Under the pieces are notes generated by a model. The model did no database searches. It was given only the letters and a program-made list of their open reading frames with translations, and was not told where the DNA came from. The translations under genes were made by a program, and so were the position numbers. From positions 44,194,834 to 44,258,833 of the forward strand of contig CM053267.1 of assembly GCA_028583415.1 (NCBI GenBank): DNA of 64,000 nt, given 5' to 3'. Positions 13,501 to 24,721 of this stretch are shown one piece after another. Position 1 is the first letter of the stretch. Every line of letters begins with the position of its first letter. Source of the stretch: Protea cynaroides. Taxonomy: Eukaryota; Streptophyta; Magnoliopsida; Proteales; Proteaceae.

Positions 13501-14299
13501 GTTTCTACCTTCCTGAAAGTACCTCTACAGAATATTATCCCACATAAATCATGGAACAGTATGTCTTAACACCGACTGTATTGCCTTCAAAAAAATTTGA
13601 GAAAAAATGTCCTCATAGAACAATGTAAAATTTTGAACCATTCAAATGTCTCCAGACTTTAGAATGTTTTAAAATCAAACGCCAGCTTTGACATCAAATT
13701 TAAAAATTTTGCTAAGTTACCATCAGTTTCTAAATGTTACACTATGCAACAACTCGAAATACATATGCAGTAAGAGAGCAAGTGGATCTTGTAAGTAATA
13801 TACCTGGACAAGGAAGCCTGTGAGACCATCATCACTAAATCTCCATCTCTAACACCAATGGCGCTCAGTCGATCAGAATTCCTTATCTCACTTCCATTGA
13901 ATAGCAACTGCTGCTGTTGGAGAGGAATACGCACCTGCAAATATTAAAAGCAAAAATTGGTTTATGGAGACACAACGACAAAAAACGGAAAATTAAGATT
14001 GATGGCTTGTTGCGTTTCACCTCCACTTCAAGCAGCGCTTTCACGTTCTCTACCTGTTACAAATAATCACACCAAAAGCATATGAGAATCAAAACGAATG
14101 AAGATGAAGAAAATCCCCGAAAGGTCAAAGTACTTGAACTTGGAATTGATTCATGCATTGGAATCAGAAAAAGGATGTGCATTAGCATCAGAACACAATT
14201 AATTAGGTTTTCTTAAATAAGAAATGAGATTACAAGTTCATCTGGATCGACGTCTAATGTGATGAACTGTTCGTCCGCGGTCATTACAGTAATCTTCAT
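3538..14299 (-). CDS. DDI1: DNA damage-inducible protein 1 (DDI1), exons 1-9, 3' end outside window
   Basis: Exons (minus): 14299-14234, 14053-14021, 13934-13804, 10379-10271, 6184-6068, 5714-5649, 4669-4607, 4512-4468, 3599-3538. All have GT-AG borders and compatible phases, giving about 230 aa. DDI1 is a cytosolic/nuclear shuttle that brings ubiquitylated proteins to the proteasome. Residues 1-75 form the ubiquitin-like domain (start MKITVMTADEQFITLDVD, then VENVKALLEVE). The helical DDI domain follows (TDPEFAQVILGNDLNRLQDL, RERHRQRSE; YADPFDVESQKKIEAAI; GIDDNWAAALEHNPEAFARV). The retroviral-protease fold begins at MLYVDMEVNGVPLK, with its catalytic motif FVDSGAQ in exon 9. The remaining protease half and the UBA domain are missing, because the last donor (GTATGT at 3537) leads out of the window through a TE-laden intron. 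The start is the only ATG giving the conserved UBL N-terminus. Introns 3 (3.4 kb) and 4 (4.1 kb) are swollen by repeats. Confidence 0.92.
6018..6052. repeat. Short CA microsatellite
   Basis: A run of about ten AC dinucleotides in DDI1 intron 5, next to the 5' splice site of exon 5. Confidence 0.7.
7660..8345 (+). repeat. Dispersed LTR-like repeat, family F, copy 1 (DDI1 intron 4)
   Basis: Begins near TGATGCAGTCCAAG. It carries two palindromes CTGTTCACGTGAACAG (7755-7770 and 7782-7797), a 67-bp unit repeated twice (about 7902-8034), and a TATA-like CTATAAATAAG (about 8081). A hairpin GTTGAGTCTCA...TGAGACTCAAC follows (about 8158-8187). A second copy with the same start (TGATGCAGT) and a matching hairpin sits at 49670-50830 in the RFS6-like gene. 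Order and content resemble an LTR of an unidentified retrotransposon. Exact ends were not found and there is no coding sequence. Confidence 0.5.
9150..9605 (+). pseudogene. Degenerate non-LTR retrotransposon RNase H-like fragment
   Basis: Broken frames give pieces such as INTEETSLHIESILIAS and ITADQLAKDDAS, resembling the C-terminal RNase H-like domain found in plant LINEs (ES near the middle, ADxLAKxA at the end). Frame breaks and stops are frequent. It is weak evidence based on pattern only. Confidence 0.3.
9437..10130. repeat. Tandem duplication, two copies of about 347 bp
   Basis: 9437-9782 and 9784-10129 match closely, from ATACAAGATTGTAT through the shared GGGTACTATTTCTAAATCTTGG block to ACATGGTTGATTTATAAGAA. 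Differences are scattered single bases. It lies in DDI1 intron 4, and the duplicated unit includes part of the RNase H-like remnant. Confidence 0.85.
10503..10543. repeat. Homopolymer block T21-G20
   Basis: About 21 T directly followed by about 20 G in DDI1 intron 3, preceded by CT repeats. Such a junction is prone to sequencing and replication slippage, so its length is uncertain. Confidence 0.8.
10660..11140. mobile_element. hAT-like MITE with 8-bp target duplication
   Basis: 481 bp bounded by taggggtg and caccccta, in inverted orientation. The flanks are gttctaga (10652-10659) and gttctagg (11141-11148), an 8-bp duplication with one mismatch, as expected for hAT elements. The interior is a non-coding array of GGTCNGGGCCNGTTTCGGG-type words. 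It is located in DDI1 intron 3. Confidence 0.65.
11700..13150. other. Repeat-derived sequence in DDI1 intron 3, not resolved
   Basis: It contains purine tracts, A-runs and a third CTGTTCACGTGAACAG palindrome (12073-12088). On the minus strand about 12570-12210 shows short protein-like pieces (for example SLATLLVHGDPSNPSSSIRH and DLITSDDASPVVAEV) interrupted by stops, possibly the 5' part of a dead retroelement. No domain was recognised. Confidence 0.3.
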
Positions 14300-14882
14300 C
14301 TTCAAAACTGAATCGTATCCGGTCTGGTCTTCAGATGCCTTCGCAGCTCTTTACTCTTAGGATTAAGCTTCCGCCTTTCTCCGCAAGTCATTCTGTTTGT
14401 TGACTTCTAAACCCCCAAGCAAACCCAACTTCTGTGACGCCACGGTCCAATCACATGTCAGGTAATGTAACTTATGTGACGTCATGGTTATTGTTGGATA
14501 TGACCAGTAACGTATTTTAGATGGAGTGCTGAGGTGCCTCAAGTTCCTTCTTAACTATAATTAAACCTTTTTTGGTATGTATTATACAATTAATTATATA
14601 ATATATTATTATATATATAGTTGTTTGGTATAATTTATAGTATTAATTTATATTTAAAATAAATTGATATAATTTAAAAATTACAAATAAGTAGAAGGTG
14701 TTTATCATTCTTATGATAATCTATTATTATCTTTGTTTTTAATTGTACTAAACAATTTTTTTTTTACTCATAATTTATTCTCACGAATGATTTATCTTAA
14801 ACAATTCATAAACAGAAACATAATCACAAACTATAGCAAAGAAAGCCCAAATCCATGTTTCTATCAAAAAAAAAAATATATA
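14300..14882 (-). promoter_or_regulatory. DDI1 upstream region with ACGT elements
   Basis: DDI1 is read leftwards, so this is its 5' flank. TGACGCCACG (about 14434-14443) and the palindrome TGACGTCA (14477-14484) lie 135-185 bp upstream of the start codon. Both are ACGT-core sites of the kind bound by plant bZIP factors. Beyond about 14560 the sequence becomes AT-rich with no recognisable element. No clear TATA box was assigned. Confidence 0.35.
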
Positions 14883-17800
14883 TTTCATCTAGACCCCATC
14901 AAAGATTGTTAACATCATCTACACCCACAAGAACGCAAAAACATCACCTAGGTCCACTTAACTGACGAAAATCATTAAATTTGTTGAAATACAATTTTAC
15001 CCTTCAAAGTATAAATTATAAAATTAAAAAATTATGTTCATTTACTAATTTATCCCTCAAATCAAAATTGTATTTATCATGACCAACCCTGGTTTCAATA
15101 TGGTTTTCAACCCGAACCGCCTGACTTCGAATATCCATCTCAGGGTTCTTCCTTGCCTGATATGATTTCTGAGATTATTTTTCTATGGTGTCATCTTCTT
15201 CTTCTTTTCCCCTTTCCTTATGATTTCTTTTTCTTCTACAAAAATATAAGGGAAAGTTGTGAATCCTTAAGGAGAAGCATGTATATCGGCTCTTCAATTC
15301 TCATATTTGGATCTCATATCGGTTCCGTATTCCCACACCCCCAAGCTTTAATCCTTCCGCTGAGATTTGATTCAATCCGATCCAGGCGATATTTTTGTTT
15401 TCTGGTCCACCGTAGTGAGAAGCAATCCTCATGGACTATGAATGATTCATTGGAGTTTCTTCCATTGTAATTCTATCTGTAACTTTAATTTTTGTTTTAC
15501 TAATGGGATTCGAACGAAACCTCACTAAAAATGTCTTCAATAACGATATCATGATATGGGGGTTGAGATGGAATCATTAGTTATTTGGAGGATTCAACGG
15601 AGGATCCACAACAGAATGGTGATTCAAACCTAATGATTCAACCATCATAAAAATCAATATTCTCATCGATAATGGTTAAAATACAAATGGCAATAATGAA
15701 ACTAACAAATTAAAAATCAATTATTTATTTCTCCAGGAACCCTGAAAATCGAATCTACACAGACTCGTAGTGAACTTGCTGTTCATCGACTCTAACATTA
15801 CATTCCCAGGGCCGAAAACGAAGCAACTGAAACCCAATACGGTAGGGTACTTGCTTCCAAATTGTCGCCATGTCCTTCTCTGTAAAGCATTTTGTTTTGT
15901 TCTTATCTTATGGAGAAAGAACAATAAATATCAGAAAAGATGCATAGAGGATAATGGCCCCAGCAAGCAAGTTTGCACAGATCTGACAGAACCAGAGATG
16001 CATCAGATGGGAGAAACACAACAAATCTGAAGAGAACAGCCAGAAGAAAACTTAGATCTAAAGAACGTTTTAGGAGTGATGCAGAAAACTTCAAATCTGA
16101 AAAAAAATAGATTCAAGAACCGAAAAAAAAAAACAGTGGAGAAAAAACAAGAATGGAGAGCTGAAAAAAAAAAACATAGATCTGAAGAGAAAGGTGTAAG
16201 ACCCGTATCAAACTAACCCGGTCTTACCACCTTAAACCAGGTATACCCATCATGGTCTAGCCAAATGGATCAAGTGCGTGAGGGAGATCACGATCCTAGG
16301 TATTAAACTGACCCAAAACACTAAAATAAGGGGGAGGGTCGCATACCCAGCAAGGCAGGGTCGGACCCCCCCAGTATAAAAGTCAGACCCTGAGTTTTTA
16401 ACCAGGGGTCGACGGGATCTCCGACCCCCCTCATCGACCCCCGGTCCGGCGACGAAACCGTGAATTAGGAACTTTCCAAATTTCAATGGGATTCCTTCCT
16501 AATCTCAATGGGACTTATTTTGGGAGTTTCTACTCTATAAATAGGACGTCCCTAAGCCTTTTTCACTCCTTCTAGAACCCTAATTGAATTGAGAGAAAGA
16601 GAATAGAAGGAGAAGAGAAAGAGAAGAGAAGGAAAGTGAAGAAGAAGATCAAAGAGAAGGCTTCAGAGAAACCAACCTCATTCTCAGGTATGGTTACTAC
16701 GTCCATGTAGTTTTAAAGACCTTAGAGTAGATAGTGAAGAGGGAATGATCTAGGAGAACCCAAATCATCCATCCATGGTTAGGTTTTCATGGAAAACCAT
16801 GGGGGAGATCATAAAAACCATGTAGGTGAATAAACTATGGTTCTAAGCCATAGAACATGTATTTACTGGATTGTAGAAGCAAGCCATAGGACCCAAACAT
16901 GAAGGAATGGACTGTAGGATGAAAATTCGACTAAACCCACGGGGGGTCGCATGGGGGGTCGATGGCCAATCGACCCTACCAGACCCTAACAATCGACCCC
17001 AGTGTTCGGGAAGTCCAGAATCTGGGTGGTAGCACCCATGGTCGATGGAACCTCCGACCCTGGCATCGACCCCCAGTTAACAAAGATGCTTTTTAAAATC
17101 AGAATTAATTCTAATTAAATTCTATTGACTTGATTAGGTCTTCTAGTGATATAATATTGATATTTAGTTGATTCTTGAAGCTTGAAAGAGGATCTACGAT
17201 CAAGCAAAGGTGAGGGAACAAGACCTAAACTAATTGTTTAATAATAAACTATTTTTATTTCTTGAGTCCGATGCCATGACTGATTCTATGCGTGTATGTT
17301 TGTATGTGCATTCAACATGTCATCCAATATTTCTATTATTACTGTTCATGCATATTTAAATTTATTGTTTATAACATGATGATGATGATGATGATAGGAA
17401 TAGGCATGTGAATGTATGTGTGTGGTTAGTGTGCTTGATGAGAGCAAGTATCAGGGGGGTGTCATAGGCCGGGCCTCAGCACTCTAGTTCTATCTCTAAC
17501 TCAAGTCTTGCCCACTGACATCGTCGTATCGCCATTACCTTAGCAGAACTATTACATCATAGTGTATGAGGGGAGGTGGTCTCGGACCGTGTAGTCTCTG
17601 ACTCTGCTGGGGGCCTTAGCCCTATCTCTATGGACGTATTGAGGGATGCTGGGGTGAGGTCTTGGATACACGGATTGACATTAGGATTGGTTAGTTACGA
17701 GCCCAGTTTGCAAGCCCTCGCCAGCAGGGGCTTACGTGTTGGTATGGGCAATCGGTACAGCAATAAACGTAATATTTGCGTGTACATTGTCCATGGTGGG

Positions 17801-18183
17801 TGCATGTAGGACGACAATAAACGTTACCTTTGGACAACTTCACACACTCGTGTATAGAGGTAAGGCGTCAATAAATGTAACCTTTGGCCACCAATCCTAT
17901 CACACCCCAATTATGATCCAACCAGAATGGTGTGAGTAAACCGTCATTTAACCAACGGTTCACACCAGGATCTCGAATAGGCCGTGTCCACTCATACAAA
18001 CCATTGCACATAATCACAATCAGAATATAAACAATACAGCGGAAGTTTTTAAATTAGAATGAACTGAGTATCTATTGATAAATTAAATAAGTATCCAATT
18101 ATTCAAGCCCAAACATAAATAAATATCATTTACATCTCTTTAATATCAAACAAAAATAACTGAAACGAATAAATAAAATCCGA

Positions 18184-18318
18184 TCACAAGTACACGCAGA
18201 AAGGGCACTCGCATGAAGCGTCATGCTCGTCCTCTCCTGCTTGTACGTCCAGGGCAGCTACACCACCATACGTCGGAGCGTTCATATAGTCGTCCACTGT
18301 ATAACATGCATCAACATC
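18184..18318 (-). CDS. 44-codon conserved frame in LTR B (cysteine-rich tail)
   Basis: Read from 18318 to the stop TGA at 18184: a 44-residue frame starting DVDACYTVDDYMNAP and ending HDASCECPFCVYL. It has the same length as the frames in the A and D LTRs, with about half the residues identical, concentrated in TVxDYMxA, VAA and HDxSCECxxCV. In all copies TTTTTAG stands directly before the frame. The function is unknown, and it is not part of gag or pol. Confidence 0.5.
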   Translation of the reverse strand, partial: DVDACYTVDDYMNAPTYGGVAALDVQAGEDEHDASCECPFCVYL

Positions 18319-19025
18319 TAAAAACATGTATATATACAAAGAGTGAGTGTAAGGTACGATTTGATTTTTTTTCTGTGATTTGCATTAAATGATAAAATGT
18401 AAAAAATGAAATGAAAATAGAATGGAGTCGCCACCTAGAAAAGGTCTAGGACCTATATACGATTTCTCATATGAGAAATACTAATGACTCACGTAGGGAT
18501 TAAGGCTTAATGGTCAAACCAAAGAAATAGTGGGTAAGTGTCATGTTACAATTTGGGAAGGTATTAGGCACCCAAATTACCTAATCCGAAGATTAGTCTC
18601 CATATACTATCCTTTCCTATCCTAATTTAAATTACAGGCAATGGCTAAACAATTTTTAATAGGCACCAAACCTAGGTTCTAGATGTATTTAAATCTAGGA
18701 GCAAGCCATCAATGTAACAATAAGAAAAATTAAAATGTGATATAGATCAGAAATAAAATGATTGGATGACGGACCAATCAGCCAATTTCGGATGACAAGT
18801 GTACTACTCAACATGCTGACAGACAAAAATCATTTTTTAGTTATTGAAGCGTAGTCCAAAATTCAAATGCAATGATTTGTGAAAGAAATGAAAGTAATGA
18901 AAGTAAATTAAAATAAATTAGTATAGGACTGAACTTGAATGGTAAACACTCAAGCTACCTACGTATCTTAGGACAAGCCTAAGAATCAAGTCCAACGTAG
19001 TTCAACCATTTGGGTTGACAAGATG

Positions 19026-19375
19026 GTAGATCCCTATAGCCACTAGTCAAGCTAATAGGTCATCTAGGTTTAGGATATTGAATAGACTCCTACAGTCACT
19101 AGTCAAACTGGTAGGCCGTCTATGTAAAACAATCGAATAGACTTCTACAACCACTAGTCAAGCTGATAGACCGTCTATGTAAAACAATCGAATAGACTTC
19201 TACAACCACTAGTCAAGCTGGTAGACCGTCTATGTAAAGTAGAGTTTGAAAGGGACTTCCATGCGATGATGGAATGCTTGCCCAAGATTGAAAGAGACTT
19301 CCATGCGATGATGGAATGTTTGTCCAAAATTGAAAAAGGACTTCCATGCGATGATGGAATGTTTGTCCAAAATTC
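19026..19375. repeat. Two adjacent minisatellites in C (55 bp x4, 42 bp x3)
   Basis: A 55-bp unit starts at about 19026, 19081, 19136 and 19191 (core CTACAACCACTAGTCAAGCT ... GACCGTCTATGT). A 42-bp unit starts at 19248, 19290 and 19332 (core GGACTTCCATGCGATGATGG). Both arrays are direct and head to tail. Confidence 0.85.
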
Positions 19376-19382
19376 CATGCGA

Positions 19383-20165
19383 AGATGGAGAATTGAAATG
19401 ATTTTGAAATTTGAAAACTTAGATTGAATTTGAAATTGAAATTGAAATTGAACTTGAAATTGAAATTGAAATTGGAACTTGAAATTGAAATAGAAATTGA
19501 ATTGAACTTGAACTTTGAAATGAATTTGAATTGAAATTGAAATTGAAATAGAAATCGAATTGAGTTTGAAATAGAAATTGAAATGGAAATTGAAATTAGA
19601 AATTGAATTGAATTTGAAATTAAAATTGAAATAGAAATTGAATTGAATTAAAATTGAAAATAGATTTGGAATTAAAATTGAAATTGAGATAGAAATAGAA
19701 ATTGAAAATTGAAAATTGAATTGAACTTGAAATTAAAATAGAAATAAAAATTGAATTGAATTTAAAATTGAAGATAGATTTAGAATTAAAATTGAAATTG
19801 GGATAGAAATAGAAATTGAAATTGAAAATTGAATTGAATTTGAAATTAAAATAGAAATAGAAATTGAATTTAATTTAAAATTGAAGATAGATTTGGAATT
19901 AAAATTGAAATTGAAATTGAATTGAAATTGAATTGAATTTGAAATTAGAAAGATATTTGGAATTTAAATTGAAACTGAATCCGAAATCGAATTAAAATTG
20001 AATTTTTGAAAATTGACTTTGAATTTGCAATTTCATTAAAATTAGAATAAAATTGGAATTAAAATCCAAATCGAAATAGAAATTGAAATTGAAATGGGAA
20101 ATTGAATTTAGATTTGGGATTAAATTGAAATTGAAACCGAAATTGAATTGAAATTGAATTTTATT
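19383..20165. repeat. Degenerate GAAATT/GAATTGAAATT array, about 780 bp
   Basis: An almost uninterrupted run of AATTGAAATT, GAAATAGAAATT and AATTGAATT words, with no fixed period. The opposite strand reads through as Asn/Phe-rich frames that are an effect of the repeat, not a gene. Confidence 0.9.
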
Positions 20166-21247
20166 GAAACTATGCAAAACAACTGACATGATAAATTTGA
20201 AAGATTATAATTTTTAATCAATGTGTAAATGCATTATGATGCAACTCGGGTATTATTGCAACCCTCATTGCAATTGGACTGAGCTTGGGTAATGGATTCC
20301 CAGGCAGCCTACGTATCTCGGGGTGGAGTCCGAGAATCAAGTCCATACGTAGTTCGGAATGAACTACGCATAAAAAATGAAAACAATTTTAATTTGTCAA
20401 CATGTGAGAAGGTACTCTCGACATTGGACAATAGGCATCGGTGCCTCGCTTCATTCATACATACATTCACACATCTATATTTGCGCATCACAAGCGCGTG
20501 AGTCCGCATTGCACGAAAATAGTTACAAAATTCATAAGAAATTCCTATGGGATACATAAATGGGGATCGGGGATCAAAACTATTAATACATTTCCTTTCG
20601 CATTCGTGGGATACATTGAAAGGGTAGGGGACGCCCTAGTCTATCCCGCCCGTCACTATGCTAGGGATGGCAAATGCCGCATGCATGTCATGTTACCCAC
20701 CCGCATCGAATAATTATGGGTGCACGATGGCCGAACCCATATACCACATAAAATAAAGACATAGAGTTAGGGGCGTTACCTGCCTGTGAGTAGAGGTGAA
20801 CGCAAAGGGGTGATCCCGTGTATCTCTAACGCCGTGCGAAGTGCATAGGTGCTCGATGCCACGTCCCAAATAACAAGTTATATGACAAGAATATAATAGA
20901 CATAGGCATTGGTCAGATAGTTTATGAACGAATTCTAACCCATGGCAAGACTCACATAAAATAAAGTCGGATCGACATGGACCTAACACGGTTGGAATCA
21001 GCCTCGAGTAAAATGGGAATTAGTCTAAATTGATAATCATAAAAAAAAGTCAGATTTAACCGATATGAAGGGTAACTCAATTAAAATCAATTCCGAAATA
21101 TGTCTAACATGATACAAATTGAATTAGATTGAATAGACCTTATCTAGTTTATAGACTTTCATTTCTTGAGGTGCGTGGTCGCATAGCTATAGACTTATGT
21201 ATCATATTAGCAACACTGACAGAATTATTGAAACAAACTAAAATAAC

Positions 21248-21375
21248 TAAGAACTATGGCTGATTCAGCCGGAAAGAAACAAACCAACATCTCAAGAGCT
21301 GCGGCTGATTCAGCCGGAAAAAAGAAGTTAAAATCTCAAGAACCTTGACTGGTTCAGCCGGAAAAAATAAGAATC
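21248..21375. repeat. Short tandem repeat in C, three units
   Basis: Three units of about 50 bp share GGCTGATTCAGCCGGAAA (third: CTGGTTCAGCCGGAAA) followed by AATCTCAAGA. Each contains the small palindrome GGCTGATTCAGCC or a variant. Confidence 0.75.
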
Positions 21376-24300
21376 TCAAGAACTTCGGCAGGGTGAAACA
21401 GAGAGGGAGGCTGGAATCATGGCATATATCAAGAACCAAAAATAAAAATTTCATCAAACTAACCGAATGTAGAGATTTAGTAGACAATAAAATTCAAAGA
21501 ATATACTAAACGAGATATAGTAAATCAACTAAAAAATTCAGATCAGATCACCATGAGATCAATATCACTGCTGCAACTTTTGAAGATCGGATCGGATCGC
21601 CGTTACCAAACTAGATAGAGATTTCTTCCTAGATTTCATTCCATTTTATAAAGAACCTTCTCTCTTTGCTCTCAAACCCTCACTTCTCTTCACTCTCTAT
21701 TTCTTCAACTCATTGGAAATGAGATTCTTTCTTTCTTTCTTTTTTCAAGAAATGAACTTAAATCTTACGATATTCTAATGAAATCATACTTGAGAGTAGA
21801 TAAATTGAATCTTAAACATGATTCAAACACCTAATCAAAGGAAGAAACTAAACTAAATCAGATCTGAGAAAATACCTGGGATTTCAAATTTCGGTTCACC
21901 GTCGGACCGCTGCTATTCCATCGCCGTCGAACGAGACTTCAGAAGCTCCCCTCAAGAATTTCAGAGGATCTTTGGAGAAGAAGAAGACCAGAAGACTAGG
22001 TTTCAGATCTGGTTTTCTAAAAAACCAGATCGAAACAGTTCCTACCACCGCCGTTCTCGTCGTTTCAGATCGCCCGTCGCACTGCTGTCGTCATCGTGCC
22101 GTTGCTGTCGATGTCCGGTCGCCGTCGCCATTCTCTTCTTCTTCCTCAAAACCCCTCTGCTCAAACCCTCGTCTCCCCTCCCTGTTTCTCTCTCTCGAAC
22201 CCCCACCTCTGGTTTCTCCGTTTGGAACGCAGAGAGAAAGATCAAAATCCCTCTGCGTTTCCTTCTTTAGATATATATTATTACTTTATGTTTATTTTAT
22301 TATTATTATTTTTTGGTTTTAGTTCTTTAGTTAGTTTTTTTTAGTTTTTAACTTGATGACGTGGTTGGAGTTCCATTCTCCAACCACGTGAGCACTTTGT
22401 TTGTTGTTTTTTCATTTTTTATTTATTTTTTCATTATCTTATGTATAAACTTTATCATATTTTATTTAAAAACAAACTAAAAATATATTTTGTCATAATT
22501 AGTTTATTTATTTATCTTTCATCATTTATATTATTATTTTATTTTTATTATATATTTGTTTTATTTATCATTACATCTTGCTTACTTATTTATTATTTAT
22601 TTATGGTTATTATTATTATACACTATTTATTTTTCATTTTTTATTCCCCTGAGCTATGATTTAACTTCCTCGACAAATTTGAAGCGTCTACAGTGAGCTC
22701 ACAACTTAGCTCAGTAAGACAATCAGACAGTTTCACAATATTATGCATGAGTAACAATCAATTTTATGTTGTGGTCTGGTTTTAAGTTTGTAATGTACTA
22801 TAGAAAGGTTTGGTGGCCCCCACACCTCTATACACGAGTGTGTGGCACCTCATGGATCACACCCCCATTGGCCCACATGCACCCATCATGGAATAAAGAT
22901 AGAGCTAAGATACCCCCGTACCTCCCCTGATGCTCTACCCATACCAGTACCTAAGCCCCTATCGCCGGGCTCGCAAACCCGGGCTCGCAACTAACCAATC
23001 CTAAATGTCATCAATGTATGTTCTATCCCAAGACACTGCCTCACGGCATAGAGATAGAGCTAAGGCATTCCCACACCTCCCCTGATGCCCTATCCGCAAC
23101 TAACCCACTAGGATAGAAACAATACGCAGGTAGACCCTACCCCAACATCACTCCCTACGGCATAGAGATAGAGCTAAAGCATCGTGGACAAGTCAGCGTC
23201 AACTCGGAGACCACAGTGCCACATAACCATGGCCAGGCCAACATCAATATCGGAGACCACCGTACCACGACCTTCCCCTGATGCCCCACCCGTACCAAGC
23301 ATGTGAAGATAGAATACTACAAAAGGTGCTAGTGTGAGGAGCGATCCCAGGCCCATGCCCCACTCCACACACTAACGAAAACAATCACATGCTTAACAAT
23401 CACATCCTAACAATGCATGAACAGTAATAATAACTGAAATTAAAAGATGGCATGTGAATATGCACAAACATCACATCATATATAATCAGGTGATTAACAT
23501 CGACTTACTGACCATTAATTATTAGGTTTAGGTCAGATTCCCTTACCTGACGCTCGTTTGTTAGCTTGCTCGACGTCGCAAGATCCAAACGGAAAGTCAC
23601 AAAGTCCTACATAATATTAGGGTTTCATTAGAATAGTTTTTCTTAGGGTTTCATGTTGGTCGGAAACCAACAAAGTTACAAAATACCCTCACAGAGCTGA
23701 CCGGTGGCATGTACCGGCCGCAACTCTGTGGGGAAGACTGGCGACCGGTATGGTCAACCGGTCCCCACAGACCAGCCTCCCGAGGGATACCGGTGGCAAC
23801 ATACCGGTCGCACTGTGTGCAACCGGTATAGTCGACCGGTATGTCTCTGGAAGACCATACATGGGTTTTTCGACTGCCGTCGATCATCCTCCATGGATTT
23901 CCAAGGTTTCTCCTATCCATTTTAAGTCTAAACTTGGAGTTAGAGGTATCCCCAACTCATTCAAGTCTTATTTCGATGAATATCATCTCGGAACTCGAAT
24001 CTAGGGTTTGACGACAACTTAGGGTTCAAGATCCAATTTAGGGTTTCAGATCAATACCTACTTTGCATGGTATTGATCCACCCACACAACTAACATAGAG
24101 TAAGAAGAGTGGTTAAAACACTTACCGTTGACTGGCGTAACGTGAGCGTCGTCGAACGGTAATGGCGGCACCTCTTTCTTCTTCCTAGCTCCCTCTCCTT
24201 TCCAACCTCCTTCTCTTCTCTAGAGTTTGTGAGAGACAATGGAAAGGATTTGAGGAGGTTTAAGGGTGTATTTATAGGCTAGAATTAGGTTTTAGTAACC

Positions 24301-24721
24301 CTATTAGGATTAGGAAAGTCTTAGATTCGAAATCAGGAAAGTGGGACCCTCAGGAGTAAATTTCTGGATTTCCACACTTAGCTGCGCAGACCTGACCGGT
24401 CGACCGGTACCAAGACCGGTACCATCGACCGGTCAACATAAAATGATGACTATTTGGTCGTCTTTGGTCCGATTTCATAACTATTTGTCATCCGCTCGTC
24501 CCGTCTGGCCCGGTGATGATCGGAAGACCTGCTACGACACAAAACCAAGGTTTAGACCGGGTTTACGGAGTACGGGTTTTACAAATCATTTCTATTGCAC
24601 ATTGCAAACTTATATACCAGACCAAAGATATGAATTGAATGCATGCATATATTTGTTGCATTGTTTTGTTTGCTCACTGAGCCATGATGTGTGCTCACCC
24701 TCTCGACGTCGAATATTTTTA

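Larger units (their letters stand above)
18348..22692. mobile_element. 4.3-kb LTR-like unit C (Tat/Ogre-type, probably a solo LTR)
   Basis: TGTAAGGTACG ... GCGTCTACA, flanked by gtgag at 18343-18347 and 22693-22697, inserted in solo LTR B. GGAGTCGCCACC near one end and two blocks of CCTACGTATCT...AATCAAGTCC...ACGTAGTTC (about 18955-19010 and 20310-20356) are words I associate with very long LTRs of the plant Tat/Ogre lineage. No gag or pol domain and no internal second copy of the ends were found, hence solo LTR. About 21900-22270 is a CG-richer, leader-like stretch; 22280-22670 is AT-rich filler. Confidence 0.65.
17898..24583 (-). mobile_element. Solo LTR B of a related gypsy family, split by C
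   Basis: On the minus strand it starts TGTAAAACCCGTACTCCG (24583) and ends GGGGTGTGATA (17898). The flanking duplication is aatcc (17893-17897) versus aatca (24584-24588). After removal of C it is 2.3 kb with LTR features only: TATAAATA (24276-24269), two ACCGGT clusters, the 44-codon frame near its end, and no primer site, gag or pol. It is therefore a solo LTR left by recombination. It is a distant relative of the A and D LTRs (same order of parts, same GAACCGTTGG and GTGTATAGAGG words). Confidence 0.85.

Noticed and set aside
15153..15470. Frame of 105 codons in element E
   Set aside because: Phe/Leu-rich from CT tracts, with no transposase or captured-gene motif.
19026..19375. Direct repeats that could suggest a CRISPR array
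   Set aside because: Plant nuclear DNA, head-to-tail units without unique spacers; ordinary minisatellites.
19992..20189. Asn/Phe-rich frame on the minus strand
   Set aside because: Produced by the AATTGAAATT array.
21972..22344. Open frames with Ser/Pro-rich and hydrophobic parts in C
   Set aside because: Leader-like CT-rich sequence and AT-rich filler in an LTR; no conserved motif and overlapping frames on both strands.
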